Origin: Vulgatibacter incomptus
Lineage (GTDB): Bacteria; Myxococcota; Myxococcia; Myxococcales; Vulgatibacteraceae
Length of the DNA: 64,000 nt
Reading direction: 5' to 3'
Assembly (NCBI RefSeq): GCF_001263175.1
Contig: NZ_CP012332.1
Span: 1,795,501 to 1,859,500 of the forward strand
The notes under the pieces are model-generated. The model worked only from the letters and a program-made list of their open reading frames with translations, was not told the DNA's origin and ran no database searches. Below, piece by piece: positions 52,614 to 62,653 of the stretch. The position numbers and the translations under genes are program-made. Position 1 is the first letter of the stretch; each line of letters opens with the position of its first letter.

Positions 52614-52733
52614 GGCAGGTACGTGGCCAGCGGCCTCAGCTTCTCCATGGCAGACCAGTGGGCGCTGAAGCTCGACTTCGCCCGGCCTCTCGAGGACACC
52701 GCAACGTCGCCGACTTTCGAGGTTCTCCCGTAA
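52614..52733 (+). pseudogene. 3' remnant of an outer-membrane-type protein gene
   Basis: The plus strand reads GRYVASGLSFSMADQWALKL then DFARPLEDTATSPTFEVLP and a stop. The alternating pattern resembles the end of a beta-barrel protein. It ends 13 bases before the next gene, which is also barrel-like, so it is probably what is left of an upstream operon member. Confidence 0.4.
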
Positions 52734-52746
52734 CCGGAGGTGCGTG

Positions 52747-53631
52747 ATGAGCCCCGCGCTGTTCCGGCTCCTTCTCGCAGTAGTTATCGCCCTTTTCGCA
52801 CCGTCGGCCGCACAGGCAATGTCTTGCTGCTCCGGCGGCCCGGCGGCGCTCACGCGCGGCAGGCTGATGGTCCTCGAGGACGCGCTTGTCGGCCTGGACC
52901 TACGAGCGAGCCACGAGCTCGGCTCCCACGACAGCGCCGGCAGCTTCGGCTCGAAAAGCGGCAGCGAGCTCGGCTTCGAGCAAGGCCTCTTCGCCGCGAC
53001 GCGACTGTTCGGGCGGGGGCAGCTGTCTTTCCGCGCGCCGTTGGTCCAGACTTGGCGACACGAGTCGCGCTACCGGCAGCTGGGCGGAGGCCTTGGCGAC
53101 CTCCAGCTCGCCGCACGGTGGGACCTCGTCTGGCCCAACGACGCCTTCGGGATCCCGGGCGTAGGCATCGTCGCCAGCGCCGTCCTGCCAACGGGCCGCG
53201 CGCCCGAGGATGCCACGGGGGTCCTCGGTGCCGACGCCACGGGCGCCGGCACGCTACAGCTCGCGGGCGGCCTCTCGGCGGAGCACACCTTCGGTGGTCG
53301 TTTCCTCGCCAGCTTCGCCGGTACCGTCGGTACGCGCGCCGCCCGGACCGTCCGCGGCACGGAGGTCCCGGCGAGCCTGCTCTGGTCGGCGAGCGGTGCC
53401 GCAGGCCTCGAGCTGCCGGGCGACTCCGTCGTCTCGTTCGGCGCGTCGTGGCTCGCGGAGCCGTCCGCCAGACGCACCTCGCTACGGCTCGCGCTCTCGC
53501 TCGGGACGCAGGTCACCGACGAGTGGAGGGTGAACCGCGGCGTCTTCGCCGATCCGCCGATCGACGGAATCGCCCGCAACCAGCCCGCGTCGCTGGGCGC
53601 GACCTTCCTGCTGATCCGCTCTTGGTCGTGA
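52747..53631 (+). CDS. Exported outer-membrane-type protein with Cys-Cys near mature start
   Basis: A 294-residue protein with signal peptide (LLLAVVIALFAPSAAQA) directly followed by MSCCSGG, and then amphipathic strands (LGFEQGLFAATRLFGRGQLS, GLGDLQLAARWDLVWPND, VVSFGASWLAEPS) as in transporter-like barrels. GGAGG lies 6 bases before ATG 52747. The Cys pair could bind metal or be disulfide-linked. No exact family is recognised. It follows a remnant of a similar gene. Confidence 0.7.
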   Translation: MSPALFRLLLAVVIALFAPSAAQAMSCCSGGPAALTRGRLMVLEDALVGLDLRASHELGSHDSAGSFGSKSGSELGFEQGLFAATRLFGRGQLSFRAPLVQTWRHESRYRQLGGGLGDLQLAARWDLVWPNDAFGIPGVGIVASAVLPTGRAPEDATGVLGADATGAGTLQLAGGLSAEHTFGGRFLASFAGTVGTRAARTVRGTEVPASLLWSASGAAGLELPGDSVVSFGASWLAEPSARRTSLRLALSLGTQVTDEWRVNRGVFADPPIDGIARNQPASLGATFLLIRSWS

Positions 53632-53698
53632 GCCCCCGCGCCGTCCGGAAGACGAATTCATCCACGTTCGGATGCACCTCGCTGGCGTTGCGAGAATC

Positions 53699-54127
53699 TC
53701 AGAAGGTGGCTCCCCAGCGCGGCGCCTGGCCGTACAAGTTGCTTCCCCAGCAGCGGATCAGTCCGTCGATACGCACGCCGCAGCTGAACATGTTGCCCGA
53801 GGTCACGACGGAGAATGAATCCTCGCTCGGGGCGAACAGGACGCCGCCCCAGTTCTCGCCCCAGCAGACGGCCCGCCCGTCGGAGCGCACGCCGCATGCG
53901 TGGCTCTTGCCGGCACTCAAACTGGAGAAGCTATCGACCGATGGTCCAGGGGGCGCCCGGCCTGTGCTGTTGTCGCCCCAGCACAGGACCTTTCCATCGC
54001 TGCGCAGGCCACACGAATACCGGTTCCCGGCGCTCACCTCCGAGAAGGAATCCCCACTGGGCAGCGAGGGAGCTTCCCCCTGTGTCAGCGTAGTTGTCGC
54101 CTCGTCGTGACAGCGTAGGTCGATCAA
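53699..54127 (-). pseudogene. C-terminal part of the broken FN3/RCC1 lipoprotein gene
   Basis: Three RCC1-like repeats (VSAGNRYSCGLRSDGKVLCW, LSAGKSHACGVRSDGRAVCW, VTSGNMFSCGVRIDGLIRCW) and the end APRWGATF with a stop. From 54076 upward the frame enters the IS3 element, so its first ~17 residues are not native. It joins the 55624-56733 part when the IS and one copy of its 4-bp duplication are removed. Confidence 0.85.
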
Positions 54128-54152
54128 GTAGGGGGCGAAGAGCAGGTTGGAG

Positions 54153-54665
54153 ATGGGTCGGACTCAGTACTCCGAGGGGTTCAAGGCGAAGATGGTGGAG
54201 AAGCTTACGGGGCCGCACGCGATGTCGGCGACTGCGCTTGCAAGGCAGTCCGGGATTGCCCAGGCGACGCTCTCCCGTTGGCTGCTGGATGCGGGTAGGC
54301 TCGGCGTCAAGATGGACGACCGCGACGACAAGAGCACCCGCCAGTGGACCAGCGAGGAAAAGCTGCAGGTCCTGATCGAGACAGCGAGCTTGAGTGATGA
54401 CGAGCTCGGCTCGTACCTCCGCCAGAAGGGACTGCACAAAGCCCAGCTCGATGAGTGGCGCGCAACTGCCGTCGCTAGCCTTGGGAGCGCAGCAGCGCGT
54501 CGTTCTGTTGGGCCTGATGCGAAGCGGGTTCGCGAGCTCGAGCGCGAGCTCAGGCGTAAGGAGAAGGCGCTCGCGGAGACCGCCGCGCTCCTCGTCCTCA
54601 AAAAAAAAGTGCAGGAGATCTGGGGGGACGAGGACGACGACACAGACGGGAAGAGCGGAAGATGA
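54153..54665 (+). CDS. IS3-type OrfA
   Basis: A 170-residue DNA-binding subunit. The N-terminal helix-turn-helix is YSEGFKAKMVEKLTGPHAMS plus ATALARQSGIAQATLSRWLL; the C-terminal part (RVRELERELRRKEKALAETA) is a coiled coil/leucine zipper for oligomerisation. ATG at 54153 has AGCAGG 6 bases upstream; an earlier TTG at 54147 is possible. OrfA regulates transposition and supplies end binding in the OrfAB fusion. Confidence 0.85.
   Translation: MGRTQYSEGFKAKMVEKLTGPHAMSATALARQSGIAQATLSRWLLDAGRLGVKMDDRDDKSTRQWTSEEKLQVLIETASLSDDELGSYLRQKGLHKAQLDEWRATAVASLGSAAARRSVGPDAKRVRELERELRRKEKALAETAALLVLKKKVQEIWGDEDDDTDGKSGR
54600..54608 (+). promoter_or_regulatory. Probable programmed -1 frameshift site (A9)
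   Basis: Nine A residues in orfA (read LKKKV). A -1 slip here enters a frame that stays open through to the orfB start at 54662 and continues into OrfB, as expected for OrfAB transposase production in IS3 elements. Confidence 0.65.
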
Positions 54666-55666
54666 TCCTCGAGCTCCTCGACGAGGCTGTCGTCAGCGGC
54701 GCAAGATTCGAGAGAGCCTGCGAGGAGATTGGCTTGAGCGCTCGGTCGGTGCAGCGATGGCGCGCAGGAGCCGAGGACGATCTCCGATGTGGGCCGCTGA
54801 CGGCGCCGCGAAACAAGCTCAGCGAGGCCGAGCAGCAGAGGATTCTCGCGCTCGTAACCTCGCCCAAGTTCCGGGATTTGTCGCCCGCGCAGATCGTTCC
54901 GCTCCTTGCGGATGAAGGCATCTACGTCGCTTCCGAGGCGACGATCTACCGCTTGCTCCGCAGGGAAAAGCTTCTGAAGCACCGGCAGGCGTCGCGGCCT
55001 CCGATGCGTCGCAAGCGGCCTGAGCATGTCGCCACCGGGCCGAACCAGGTCTGGGTTTGGGACATCACGTATCTGCGGGGACCGATTCGCGGCATGTTCT
55101 TTCGCCTCTACACGATCCTCGATCTCTGGAGTCGGAAGGTAGTTGGCTGGGCCGTGCACGACGTCGAGTCCGAGGAGCTTGCGAAGGAGCTCTTCGTCGA
55201 GGCCTGCCGGCGTTTGGACGTCAATCCGAACGGCATGGTGTTCCACGCCGACAACGGCGCGGCGATGAAAGGCTCGACCTTGCAGGCCACGCTTCAGGTG
55301 CTCGGCGTCGTCCCGTCGTTCAGCCGCCCCCGGGTGAGCAACGACAACGCGTTCGCGGAGGCGCACTTCCGCACGATGAAGTATCGGCCTGACTTCCCGT
55401 CGAGGCCGTTCGCCTCGCTCGCCGTGGCACGTGCCTGGGTCGAGAGTTTCGTCGCTTGGTACAACGCGACGCACCTCCACAGTGGAATCCGGTTTGTGAC
55501 TCCCGCGCAGCGCCATGCCGGACAGGACCTCGCGATTCTCGAGAAGCGTGCTGGCGTCTATGCGGCTGCGCGCGAGCGATGGCCCGAACGCTGGAGCGGT
55601 TCTACGAGAAACTGGTCTCGCATTCAGCACGTAAGGCTCACGCCAGAGAGGACCGCGGCCGCATGA
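54662..55666 (+). CDS. IS3-type OrfB, DDE integrase-core transposase
   Basis: A 334-residue catalytic subunit. The HTH-like N-terminus (LSARSVQRWRAGAEDDL) is followed by the rve core with Asp in VWVWDITYL, Asp in VFHADNGAAM and Glu in NDNAFAEAHFRTMKY: the complete DDE triad. The C-terminal FVAWYNATHLHSGIRFVTPA is typical for IS3. The start overlaps the orfA stop (ATGA). No internal stops, so the element is probably active. Confidence 0.93.
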   Translation: MILELLDEAVVSGARFERACEEIGLSARSVQRWRAGAEDDLRCGPLTAPRNKLSEAEQQRILALVTSPKFRDLSPAQIVPLLADEGIYVASEATIYRLLRREKLLKHRQASRPPMRRKRPEHVATGPNQVWVWDITYLRGPIRGMFFRLYTILDLWSRKVVGWAVHDVESEELAKELFVEACRRLDVNPNGMVFHADNGAAMKGSTLQATLQVLGVVPSFSRPRVSNDNAFAEAHFRTMKYRPDFPSRPFASLAVARAWVESFVAWYNATHLHSGIRFVTPAQRHAGQDLAILEKRAGVYAAARERWPERWSGSTRNWSRIQHVRLTPERTAAA

Positions 55667-56733
55667 CCGGGGAGGCGACAACTATGTTGACACTCACCGG
55701 CTTGGCCAGCGACATTGTCCCCCCAGCAAACCACCTTCTGGTCCGACCGTACGCCGCAGGCGTGCCCGCTGCCCGCGCTCACCCTTACGAAGAGGTCGTC
55801 ACTGGGCGAGGGCGGTGCCTGGCCGTCTCCATTCCAACCCCAGCAGACCCTCCTTTCGTCCGAGCGCAGACCGCACGAAAAACTGCGTCCGGCGGTCACG
55901 GCCACGAACGAATCGGCGCTGGGCTCGACGGGGGCCTCCCCTGAAGAGTTTCCCCCCCAGCAGATCACCTTGCCGTCGGTGCGCAGGCCGCAGCCGTGGC
56001 CCTCCCCTTCGCTCAAGCTCACGAAGTTGTCGACGCTCGGCCCAGGGGGCGCCGCACGGTAGGCACTGAGCCCTCCCCAGCAGAGGATCTTGCTGTCGTC
56101 ACGTAGAGCGCAGGCCTGCTGATCGCCCGCGCTCACGCTCGTGAATATCCCGAGATGCGACCCAGTTGGCGCCTGACCGTACTGATCGTAACCCCAGCAA
56201 CGTACTCGTCCGTCCACGCGCACGCCGCACGTGTGCATGTCACCAGAGCTCACGCTCGAGAACGTCTCGACGGTCGGCCCGGCTGACCCCGCATAGGCAA
56301 TCTGGCCCCAGCAAATCAACCTTCCGTCCGGGCGCATTCCGCAGGAATGCCTGGACCCGGAGCTCACGCTGGAGAACGTCCCTCCGGCAGGCGACGACGG
56401 CGCTTGACCCCATTCGTTGTCGCCCCAGCATGTGACGCTTCCGTCCACTCTCAGGCCGCAGGTGTGGTCGAAGCCGGCGCTGACGCTCGTGAAGAGCTCC
56501 GCGCTCGGCTCGGTGGGCGCCTGTCCGTAGTAGTTGTAGCCCCAGCACATGACCCTTCCGTCGGTTCGAAGGGCGCAGGTATGCCGACCCCCAGCGCTCA
56601 CGCTCACGAACGAGTCCGCGGTCGGCTCCCTCGGGGCGGTGTCGAAGGTGTAGCCCCAGCAGACCACCTTTCCGTCGAGCCGAACTCCACAAGAAAAGTC
56701 GTCGCCGGCACTCACGCTGGAGAAGGAATCCAC
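55624..56733 (-). pseudogene. Middle part of the broken FN3/RCC1 lipoprotein gene
   Basis: Nine RCC1-like repeats, each a GxxHxCGVRxDGxVxCWG unit (for example VSAGDDFSCGVRLDGKVVCW and VSSGDMHTCGVRVDGRVRCW). It is out of frame with the upstream part by one base: at the junction near 56755 the DNA has TGGGGCAGG where the repeat pattern needs one more G (TGG GGG CAG). Below 55704 the frame runs into the IS3 end, so the last 27 residues are foreign. By itself it lacks a signal peptide and would not be exported. Confidence 0.85.
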
Positions 56734-58994
56734 GCTCGGCGCCGTGGGAGCCTGCCCCAGTCGTTCCTTCCCCAGCAGATCACCTTGCCGTCCGAGCGAA
56801 GACCGCAGGAATGACGGGCTCCCGCGCTCACGCTCGTGAACGTCGCCGTGCTTGGCTGCCGGGGCGCCTGCCCGTACGTATTCGATCCCCAGCAGAACAC
56901 CTGTCCATCCAATCGGACGGCGCAGCTATGCGATTCGCCCGAGCTGACGACGGAGAACGCGTTCCCCATCGCTCGCACCGCCGGTGTAACCCCCTGCGCC
57001 CCTTCGCCGACGAACGACGCGCGGTAATACCGGCTACCGGAGGTCGGCGGATCGAGATCGATCGCCGTCGTCAGAACCGCGCGGGGCAGGTCTGAATAGT
57101 CGGCGTCCGCGTCGGCTGCCGAGCGCTGCCACTGAATCTGGACGTTCGTCCCGACGCGACGGAACCCGGATACCGGCGCAGAAGCGGAACCGACGCTCGA
57201 CGCCGCCACCGCTCGAACCCGATATTGGCTGGGAGCCGGTGGAGTCACTGACGGATTAGCGGTGAGACGCAGTTCGATGAAGCCCCTGACGCGATCCGGC
57301 ACCGGGTACGGCGCAGGCACCACGACCGACCCCTTCGGCGCGTCGGTGTCATCGTACGTAGTCACGTCACCGATCGCGAGCCATGCCCTTCCGTCCCGTT
57401 GCAGCTCGTAGCCGGCGATCGCGGGCGCGGTACGAGCACCCGACCGCTCGTCTGACGGCGTCGTCTCGCCGAAGGCCGAGCGCGCGACGACACGATAGAG
57501 GTGCGCGAGTCCCGAACGGGACGCAGCGGGATTCCACTGGAGGGTGACCGAATCGGCCTGGGTGCCCTGGCTCGCCACGAGCCCGGTGGGCGCATCGATC
57601 GCGCCAGCGGTAGCGCCTTCGTCGTCGAACGAGGTCTCGTCCGGGCCGAGCTCGGCGATGCGCTCGTGGTCCCTAAAGACCTTCCAGCCGAGGATCCGCG
57701 GAGCGGCGCGTCCCGCCGTCGCCGGCTCCGAGGCGCTCGACGTCACAGCGGAGAGAGCGACCACCTCGTATCGATACGCGCGGCCCGCCGTTGCAACGGG
57801 AGGCGCCCAGCTCAAGCCAACCGCCTCTTCGCGCGGATCGACGATCAGCGACGGAGGCACCAGCTCGCCCGGCTCCGCCTCTTCATCGCGATAGAAGAGA
57901 GTGTCGACGATACCGAGCTCTACCCCGTCCCGCAGGACCCTGTAGGCCGTGACGTCCGGGGCTTCCCGATTCGCGCTCCGCTCCGGGCTCCATGCGCTGG
58001 GACCGAGCGTCGTCAGGGCGGCGATGGCATACCGATGCAAACGTCCCGGGCGGACTTCGGATGGGAGCCAGGAGAGCACGACCGAGTCTTCCCGCTCCTC
58101 GATCTGGACAAGCGGGGCCGCAAGGCTTCCCGGCGAGGCGGTTCGATCCAGGAAGGAGGTCTCGGAGACCTCGAGCGACGCCAGGGTCTCTCCGTCCCGC
58201 GCGAGTTGCCATCCGATGATCGTCGGTGCGCTTCGGCCCGCCTCCAGTGGCTCGGAGCGGCTTGCGCCCATCGCGCTGATCGCGTCGAGGTAGTACGCGT
58301 GCTTCGCCCCCGCGGCCGGCGCGGAGGACGTCCAGGCGAGCGCAATGGCTTCGGGTAGAGCCTCGAGCGAGGAGAGGGCAGGCGCCTGCACCGATCCCGC
58401 CGCGGCGGTCATGTCGACGTAAGCGGTCTCGGTCGCCGGGATCCGTGCGAGCTCCGCGCCGTCGCGGAACAAGCGAAGCTCGTCGACAATGGGCGCCGAC
58501 CTTCGCCCTCGAACCGGCTCGGAGACCGCTTGGCCTCCGGCGCTGTAGTCCGCCACGAGCGAATAGGCGTACTCGCGTCCCGCTCGTGAGGTGGGCGTTT
58601 GCCACGAGACGCTCACGGCGTGGTCGTTCGCTTCGGCCGCGAGACCGGTGGGCGGCTCGAGCGATCCGGGCTCCGCGCTGAGATCGTCGAAAGAGGTCGA
58701 ATCGCCGGGGAGCGCCTTGAGCTCGGTCCCGTCGCGCTGCACTCGAATGCTCCGCGGCGCGGCGCCAACCGGGAGTTCCCAAGAAAGCCGAACCCGATCG
58801 TCGAGATCCTGGCTCGCGGCCAGACGAAGGGGCGAGGGGTCGTCGCCGCCCGTTCCGGGGTTTCCTGGGTTGCTGCAGGCCGCGATGACGGCGATGGCGA
58901 TGCCCGCCGTCAGGGCAATGGCTCCCCGTCGCACGGCGCTGGCCGAGCGAAGCAAAAGTGGAGCGCGCTCGTCGGTGGTCGCGTCGAAATCCAT
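56712..58994 (-). pseudogene. N-terminal part of the broken FN3/RCC1 lipoprotein gene
   Basis: ATG 58994 opens a lipoprotein (lipobox IAVIAACSN) with about six fibronectin-type III-like units of roughly 95 residues, each with an RDGxELxx linker strand and a Pro-Gly-Ser-Leu joint (TSFDDLSAEPGSLEPPTGL, TSFLDRTASPGSLAAPL). Two RCC1 repeats follow before a frameshift at about 56755 ends the frame as RLPRRRAWIPSPA. GAGGGGGG lies upstream of the ATG. As it stands it makes a 760-residue truncated protein that could still be exported. Restoring the G and removing the IS gives 1,222 residues with 14 RCC1 repeats. Confidence 0.8.
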
Positions 58995-59148
58995 GGAATC
59001 CCCCCTCGAGGTCCAAGACTCGTATCGAATGCGGTCGCGCACTCTATACCATGCAACGTCGCATCACATTTGGATCTTGGGTCCCGGGGAGATCGATCGA
59101 GCTTCGCTACGGCGACTTCTCGAACGATTCGAGGAAGGGATGCCGGCC

Positions 59149-60834
59149 CTACCCGAGATCGAGCAGGCGGAAGACGGGAACGCGCAGGTATTCCGGCTCA
59201 CGGTAGCGCTGGCACGCGTCGAAGAGGAAGCCGAGGACGCTCTCGGCGCTCGAGAGCAGGGACGGATTCTCACGCTTCCATGCGTCGAAGCGCTCCCGCA
59301 GCCCCGGCTCCACCTCGAGGAGCCGCTCCGCCTCGTCCTCGAAGACGTAATCGCTGAAGCGCTCCTTGCGGTTGAGCACGGCGTCGAAGAAGCCCCAGCG
59401 GAAGAAGCTGTCGTGGGCGAGGGGCTCGAGCGTCTCGACGACGTAGCGGGCGCGATCCTGGTCGAGCGGGACGATCCAATCGCCCGGCTGCGCCTCCCAG
59501 GCGAAGGCGTCCCGATCGAGCTCCAGCTCCTCGTGGAGGTGGCGTCCCTCGAACGGCGTCGGTCGGGTGCGGAACGAGCGAACGCGATACGCCTCCACCT
59601 CGAGGCGCGTCGGCACCACGATCCTCCGCAGCTCCACGCCGTTCAGCCGCAGCCGCTCCACCACTTCGCGCCACGCCTGCGGGATCGCGTACCCGGCCGG
59701 CGCATCCACTTCATCCGCCGGCACGAATCGATCGAACCAGGGGATCTCCTTTTCGAAGGGCGCGTTCCTGTCGTAGCGGAGCCGCTGGTAGGTCCCGAGA
59801 CGGCTCGCCTCCCAGCGCGCCTCGTAGCCCTTCAGGCGGAAGGTCCTGGAGCGCGACTCGTCGAGCCGCCATCGCAAGGGCCACGTGCGCCGGCTGCGAT
59901 CCGTCGCGCGGGTCTCGGCGCGAAGCCGCATGATCTCCGGCCCGTTCGCCACGGTGAAGTCGAGGGCCGTCTCGATGAGCGCCCTCATGCTCCGGAGGCG
60001 CTCGCCGAAGGGCTTGAGCATATGCGTCTCGGGCATGAAGCCGATTGTCTGGTGCAGCGCCGCCCAGCCGGTGGAGAACCGTGGCGTGTCGAGGAAGTCC
60101 TCGATGCCGTCGTCCGGAATCTCCTTTCGCGTGTTGATGTACGGGCACATGGGAAAGCCGCGCCCCGCCATCTCCTCGTACAGGTGCGGCAGCATCCGCT
60201 CGCGCAGGAAGCTCCCGAGAGCGCCTCCGAGCTTGTCCGGCTGGGTCGCGATCAGCGTCATCGTGTGCTGATAGTCCGCGCCGTTGGACGTGTGCGTATC
60301 CACGAAAACGTCCGGATCCCAGGAGGCGAAGAGCTGGTTGAACGTCCGCGCGTTGGCGCTGTCGCACTTCACGAAATCGCGGTTGAGGTCGAGGTGGCGG
60401 GCGTTCCCCCGGAAGCCGAAGAGCTCTGGGCCGAGCTGGTTCACGCGGCTGGAGTCGTTGCGGTTCAGCGCGCCATCCACGTTGTAGATCGGCATGAAGA
60501 CCAGCACCGTGCTTCCCAGCGCGTCGAGTCGCGCCGGCTCGGCGCAGAGGTCACGCACCAGCATCATCGTCGCGTCGATCCCCTCCGGCTCCCCGGGATG
60601 GATCCCGTTGTCGAGGAAGAAGACCGTACGACCGGCCCGCTTGATCGCTTCGCGGTCGAAGACCCCGTCCGACGAGACCACGCCCACGTGGAGCGGTAGC
60701 CCTACGTCCGTGGTCCCCACCGCCTCGAAGCGCAACACGCCGGGATGGGCCTGGGCGAGCACCTCGAAAAACCGGATGCACTCCGCCCAAGTGGTTGTCT
60801 GGTTCCCGTTTCCGAGCTCGTAGGGTGTCCGCAC
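59149..60834 (-). CDS. M14-like zinc carboxypeptidase family protein
   Basis: A 561-residue protein. The zinc-binding HPGEPEG (HxxE, about residue 79) and the later THTSNG His are the M14 carboxypeptidase ligands; LDLNRDFVKCD contains the NRD Arg that binds the substrate carboxylate, and GFMPETHMLKPF the catalytic Glu region. No signal peptide is present, so it is probably cytoplasmic. The C-terminal 200 residues are extra and of unknown role. GTG at 60834 has GAGG upstream. Members with such long tails are usually annotated as M14 peptidases of unknown substrate. Confidence 0.85.
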   Translation of the reverse strand: MRTPYELGNGNQTTTWAECIRFFEVLAQAHPGVLRFEAVGTTDVGLPLHVGVVSSDGVFDREAIKRAGRTVFFLDNGIHPGEPEGIDATMMLVRDLCAEPARLDALGSTVLVFMPIYNVDGALNRNDSSRVNQLGPELFGFRGNARHLDLNRDFVKCDSANARTFNQLFASWDPDVFVDTHTSNGADYQHTMTLIATQPDKLGGALGSFLRERMLPHLYEEMAGRGFPMCPYINTRKEIPDDGIEDFLDTPRFSTGWAALHQTIGFMPETHMLKPFGERLRSMRALIETALDFTVANGPEIMRLRAETRATDRSRRTWPLRWRLDESRSRTFRLKGYEARWEASRLGTYQRLRYDRNAPFEKEIPWFDRFVPADEVDAPAGYAIPQAWREVVERLRLNGVELRRIVVPTRLEVEAYRVRSFRTRPTPFEGRHLHEELELDRDAFAWEAQPGDWIVPLDQDRARYVVETLEPLAHDSFFRWGFFDAVLNRKERFSDYVFEDEAERLLEVEPGLRERFDAWKRENPSLLSSAESVLGFLFDACQRYREPEYLRVPVFRLLDLG

Positions 60835-60936
60835 GTCGACCTCACCAGCCGTGCCCGCCTGACGGCGGAGCGCCCGACTTTCGTCGACACCCTACCCGTT
60901 TTTGGAGGCAATTGGCGCAGGCGGACGAGCGCGACC

Positions 60937-61683
60937 TCAGACGTGTCGCGGCTCGCGCGGGCCCGCCACGACCCTCTTCTCCGCTCGCGCCTTGGAGCGC
61001 ACCAGCGAGTATACGCCGCCCGCGATGAGCCCGCCGACCAGCGGCGCGAGCCAGAAGAGCCAGAGCTGCCCGAGGGCCGCGCCGCCCGCGATCACCGCGG
61101 GGCCCGTAGAGCGCGCAGGGTTGATCGAGGCGTTGGTGACGGGGATTACTGCGAGATTCGCGAGGAAGAGCGCGAGGCCGATGGCGAGCGGGGCCAAGCG
61201 CGCCGGCGCGATCTTGCTGGTGCTCCCGATGATGACGGCGACGAACATCGCGGTGAAGACGACCTCCGCAATCAGCCCCGAGATGAACGAATATCCGCCC
61301 GGCGAGTGGGCGCCGAAGCCGTTGGTCCCGAAGCCTGCGTGGACCGAGAACCCCGGCTGCCCGTTGGCGATGAGGAAGACGATTGCGGCAGCAGCGATCG
61401 CTCCGGCGACCTGCGCGACCACGTAGGGGAGCACGTCCTTGCCCGGGAACTTGCCGGCCGCCCAGAGGCCGACCGTCACGGCCGGGTTGATGTGGCAGCC
61501 GGAGATGCCGCCGATCGCATACGCCATCGTGAGCAGGCTGAGGCCGAACGCGAACGACACGCCCAGGATGCCAACGCCCGTCTGCGGAAACTTCGCCGAG
61601 AGCACGGCGGTCCCGACGCCGCACAGCACCAGCCAGAACGTCCCCAGAGCCTCCACCACAGTCTTCTTGGACAGATCGCTCAT
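60937..61683 (-). CDS. aqpZ: Aquaporin Z-type water channel
   Basis: A 248-residue MIP-family channel with six membrane helices and two NPA boxes: [11 protein letters not shown] and [10 protein letters not shown]. The second box is followed by Ser, not Asp, which favours a water channel over GlpF-type glycerol facilitators. [18 protein letters not shown] opens helix 1. The end is rich in basic residues ([19 protein letters not shown]). ATG at 61683 is chosen by homology of the N-terminus. It is close to but not overlapping the carboxypeptidase gene, with which it may be co-transcribed. Confidence 0.93.
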   Translation of the reverse strand: MSDLSKKTVVEALGTFWLVLCGVGTAVLSAKFPQTGVGILGVSFAFGLSLLTMAYAIGGISGCHINPAVTVGLWAAGKFPGKDVLPYVVAQVAGAIAAAAIVFLIANGQPGFSVHAGFGTNGFGAHSPGGYSFISGLIAEVVFTAMFVAVIIGSTSKIAPARLAPLAIGLALFLANLAVIPVTNASINPARSTGPAVIAGGAALGQLWLFWLAPLVGGLIAGGVYSLVRSKARAEKRVVAGPREPRHV

Positions 61684-61832
61684 CGTGTCCCAACCTGCGG
61701 ACACGCACGTCGAGTCGGCAAGGGTCCCCCGGCCGCCTTCCGAGCGCCGAGCGAGTCGCCTTCGGGCATGGTCCTTCCGCGAAACGAGGATAGCTCCACG
61801 GGATTCGATCCGAACCTTAGGCCGGAGTGGGC

Positions 61833-61975
61833 TGGCGGGAGGTCGTGTCGGCGGTGATCGGGCCGCGTTATCCCCTCGACGATGCGCCCACCGGGCTTGC
61901 TGACGCCGGGGAGCTCCACGTCACCGTGGTTCGAGACGAGCCAACTTCCGTCCCATGCTCGCAGCCTCTTCGCCT
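61833..61975 (-). pseudogene. Degraded duplicate of the C-terminal part of the 63500 gene
   Basis: The minus strand reads [20 protein letters not shown] then [11 protein letters not shown], which aligns with VRAWAGGWFVENHGAIELPG and TPRCVVEG of the protein encoded at 63500-64000. Beyond VEG the DNA is still about three-quarters identical but an indel shifts the frame. No start and no remaining N-terminus are present. The rest of 61684-62059 holds no gene. Confidence 0.6.
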
Positions 61976-62059
61976 CCCTATCCACTGACTCGAGCGGCCA
62001 AGGTGCACCGGGCGTGCGGCGCCAAATACGCTGGATCAGAGCCACCCGGCCAAATGGCC

Positions 62060-62653
62060 TTACACAGCGAGCCGAAACTCCTCGAGTCGCTGCCGTACCA
62101 CGTTTTCAGCCGGCTCTCCGGCATCCTTCGCTTCGAGCATTGCCTTCAGGTCCTCATCCGTGAGGACCAAAATCAATTTCCCCTCCAAGAACCATCTCTC
62201 TCGAATCGTGTAAACGCACGCCTTGTCTGCTCCTTTGCGGCAAACAATAATACCAAACAGTCCTACGCCCTCTTCCTTTAGATAGTTGGAAACCTGAAGA
62301 GCGTGAGCCTTGGCGATCATCCCACTGTGGTTCTTTGCATCAACCACGACATAATCCGCACAGTACCTTTCGCGCAAGAAACGCCAGAATCCACCTTCCG
62401 CATAGTTTGCCATGATGATATCACGTCGGTTGTGACGCGAGGAATCGGAATGCTCACTTCTTGGTGGGCCTAGAGCCGGGCAAAAGAGGTGCTCCAGAAT
62501 CCGCTCGACCACTTTCTGGTAGATGGCCGCATCAGCTTTCCCTGGATTGCAATTATTCAAATCCGACAACAGAGCCTGACCACGAGGATATCCAGCTGCG
62601 CCAGAGAGCGCGAAGAACATCGCCTTGAGCCACAACGGCTCAATCTTGTGCAA
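62060..62653 (-). pseudogene. Second nuclease-like domain of a frameshifted restriction endonuclease-like gene
   Basis: A 197-residue frame with PD-(D/E)xK-like residues in RRDIIMANYAEGGFW and DYVVVDAKNHSG, as in Mrr-like restriction enzymes. Translation of this frame upstream of 62653 continues as AIELWDIHWIVSQFASQLHK without a stop back to about 62720, and fits directly onto the N-terminal part of the 62557-63189 frame. So the two are halves of one 376-residue gene. Lower GC than the flanks suggests transfer. A TTG at 62653 is a poor independent start. Confidence 0.65.

Larger units (their letters stand above)
54076..55699 (+). mobile_element. IS3-family insertion sequence
   Basis: Element of 1,624 bp with a 4-bp direct duplication GCTT at 54072-54075 and 55700-55703. 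The ends share TGTCA(G/A)C(G/A)TAGTTGTCGCC as an imperfect inverted repeat. It carries orfA and orfB overlapping by ATGA and a slippery A run for frameshifting. It is inserted into the RCC1 repeats of a lipoprotein gene; deleting it with one GCTT restores GQAPSLPS in frame, which supports the exact ends. Confidence 0.88.

Noticed and set aside
58591-60699. A 702-codon plus-strand frame opposite the carboxypeptidase-like gene
   Set aside because: Antisense shadow; the minus strand has zinc-ligand motifs.
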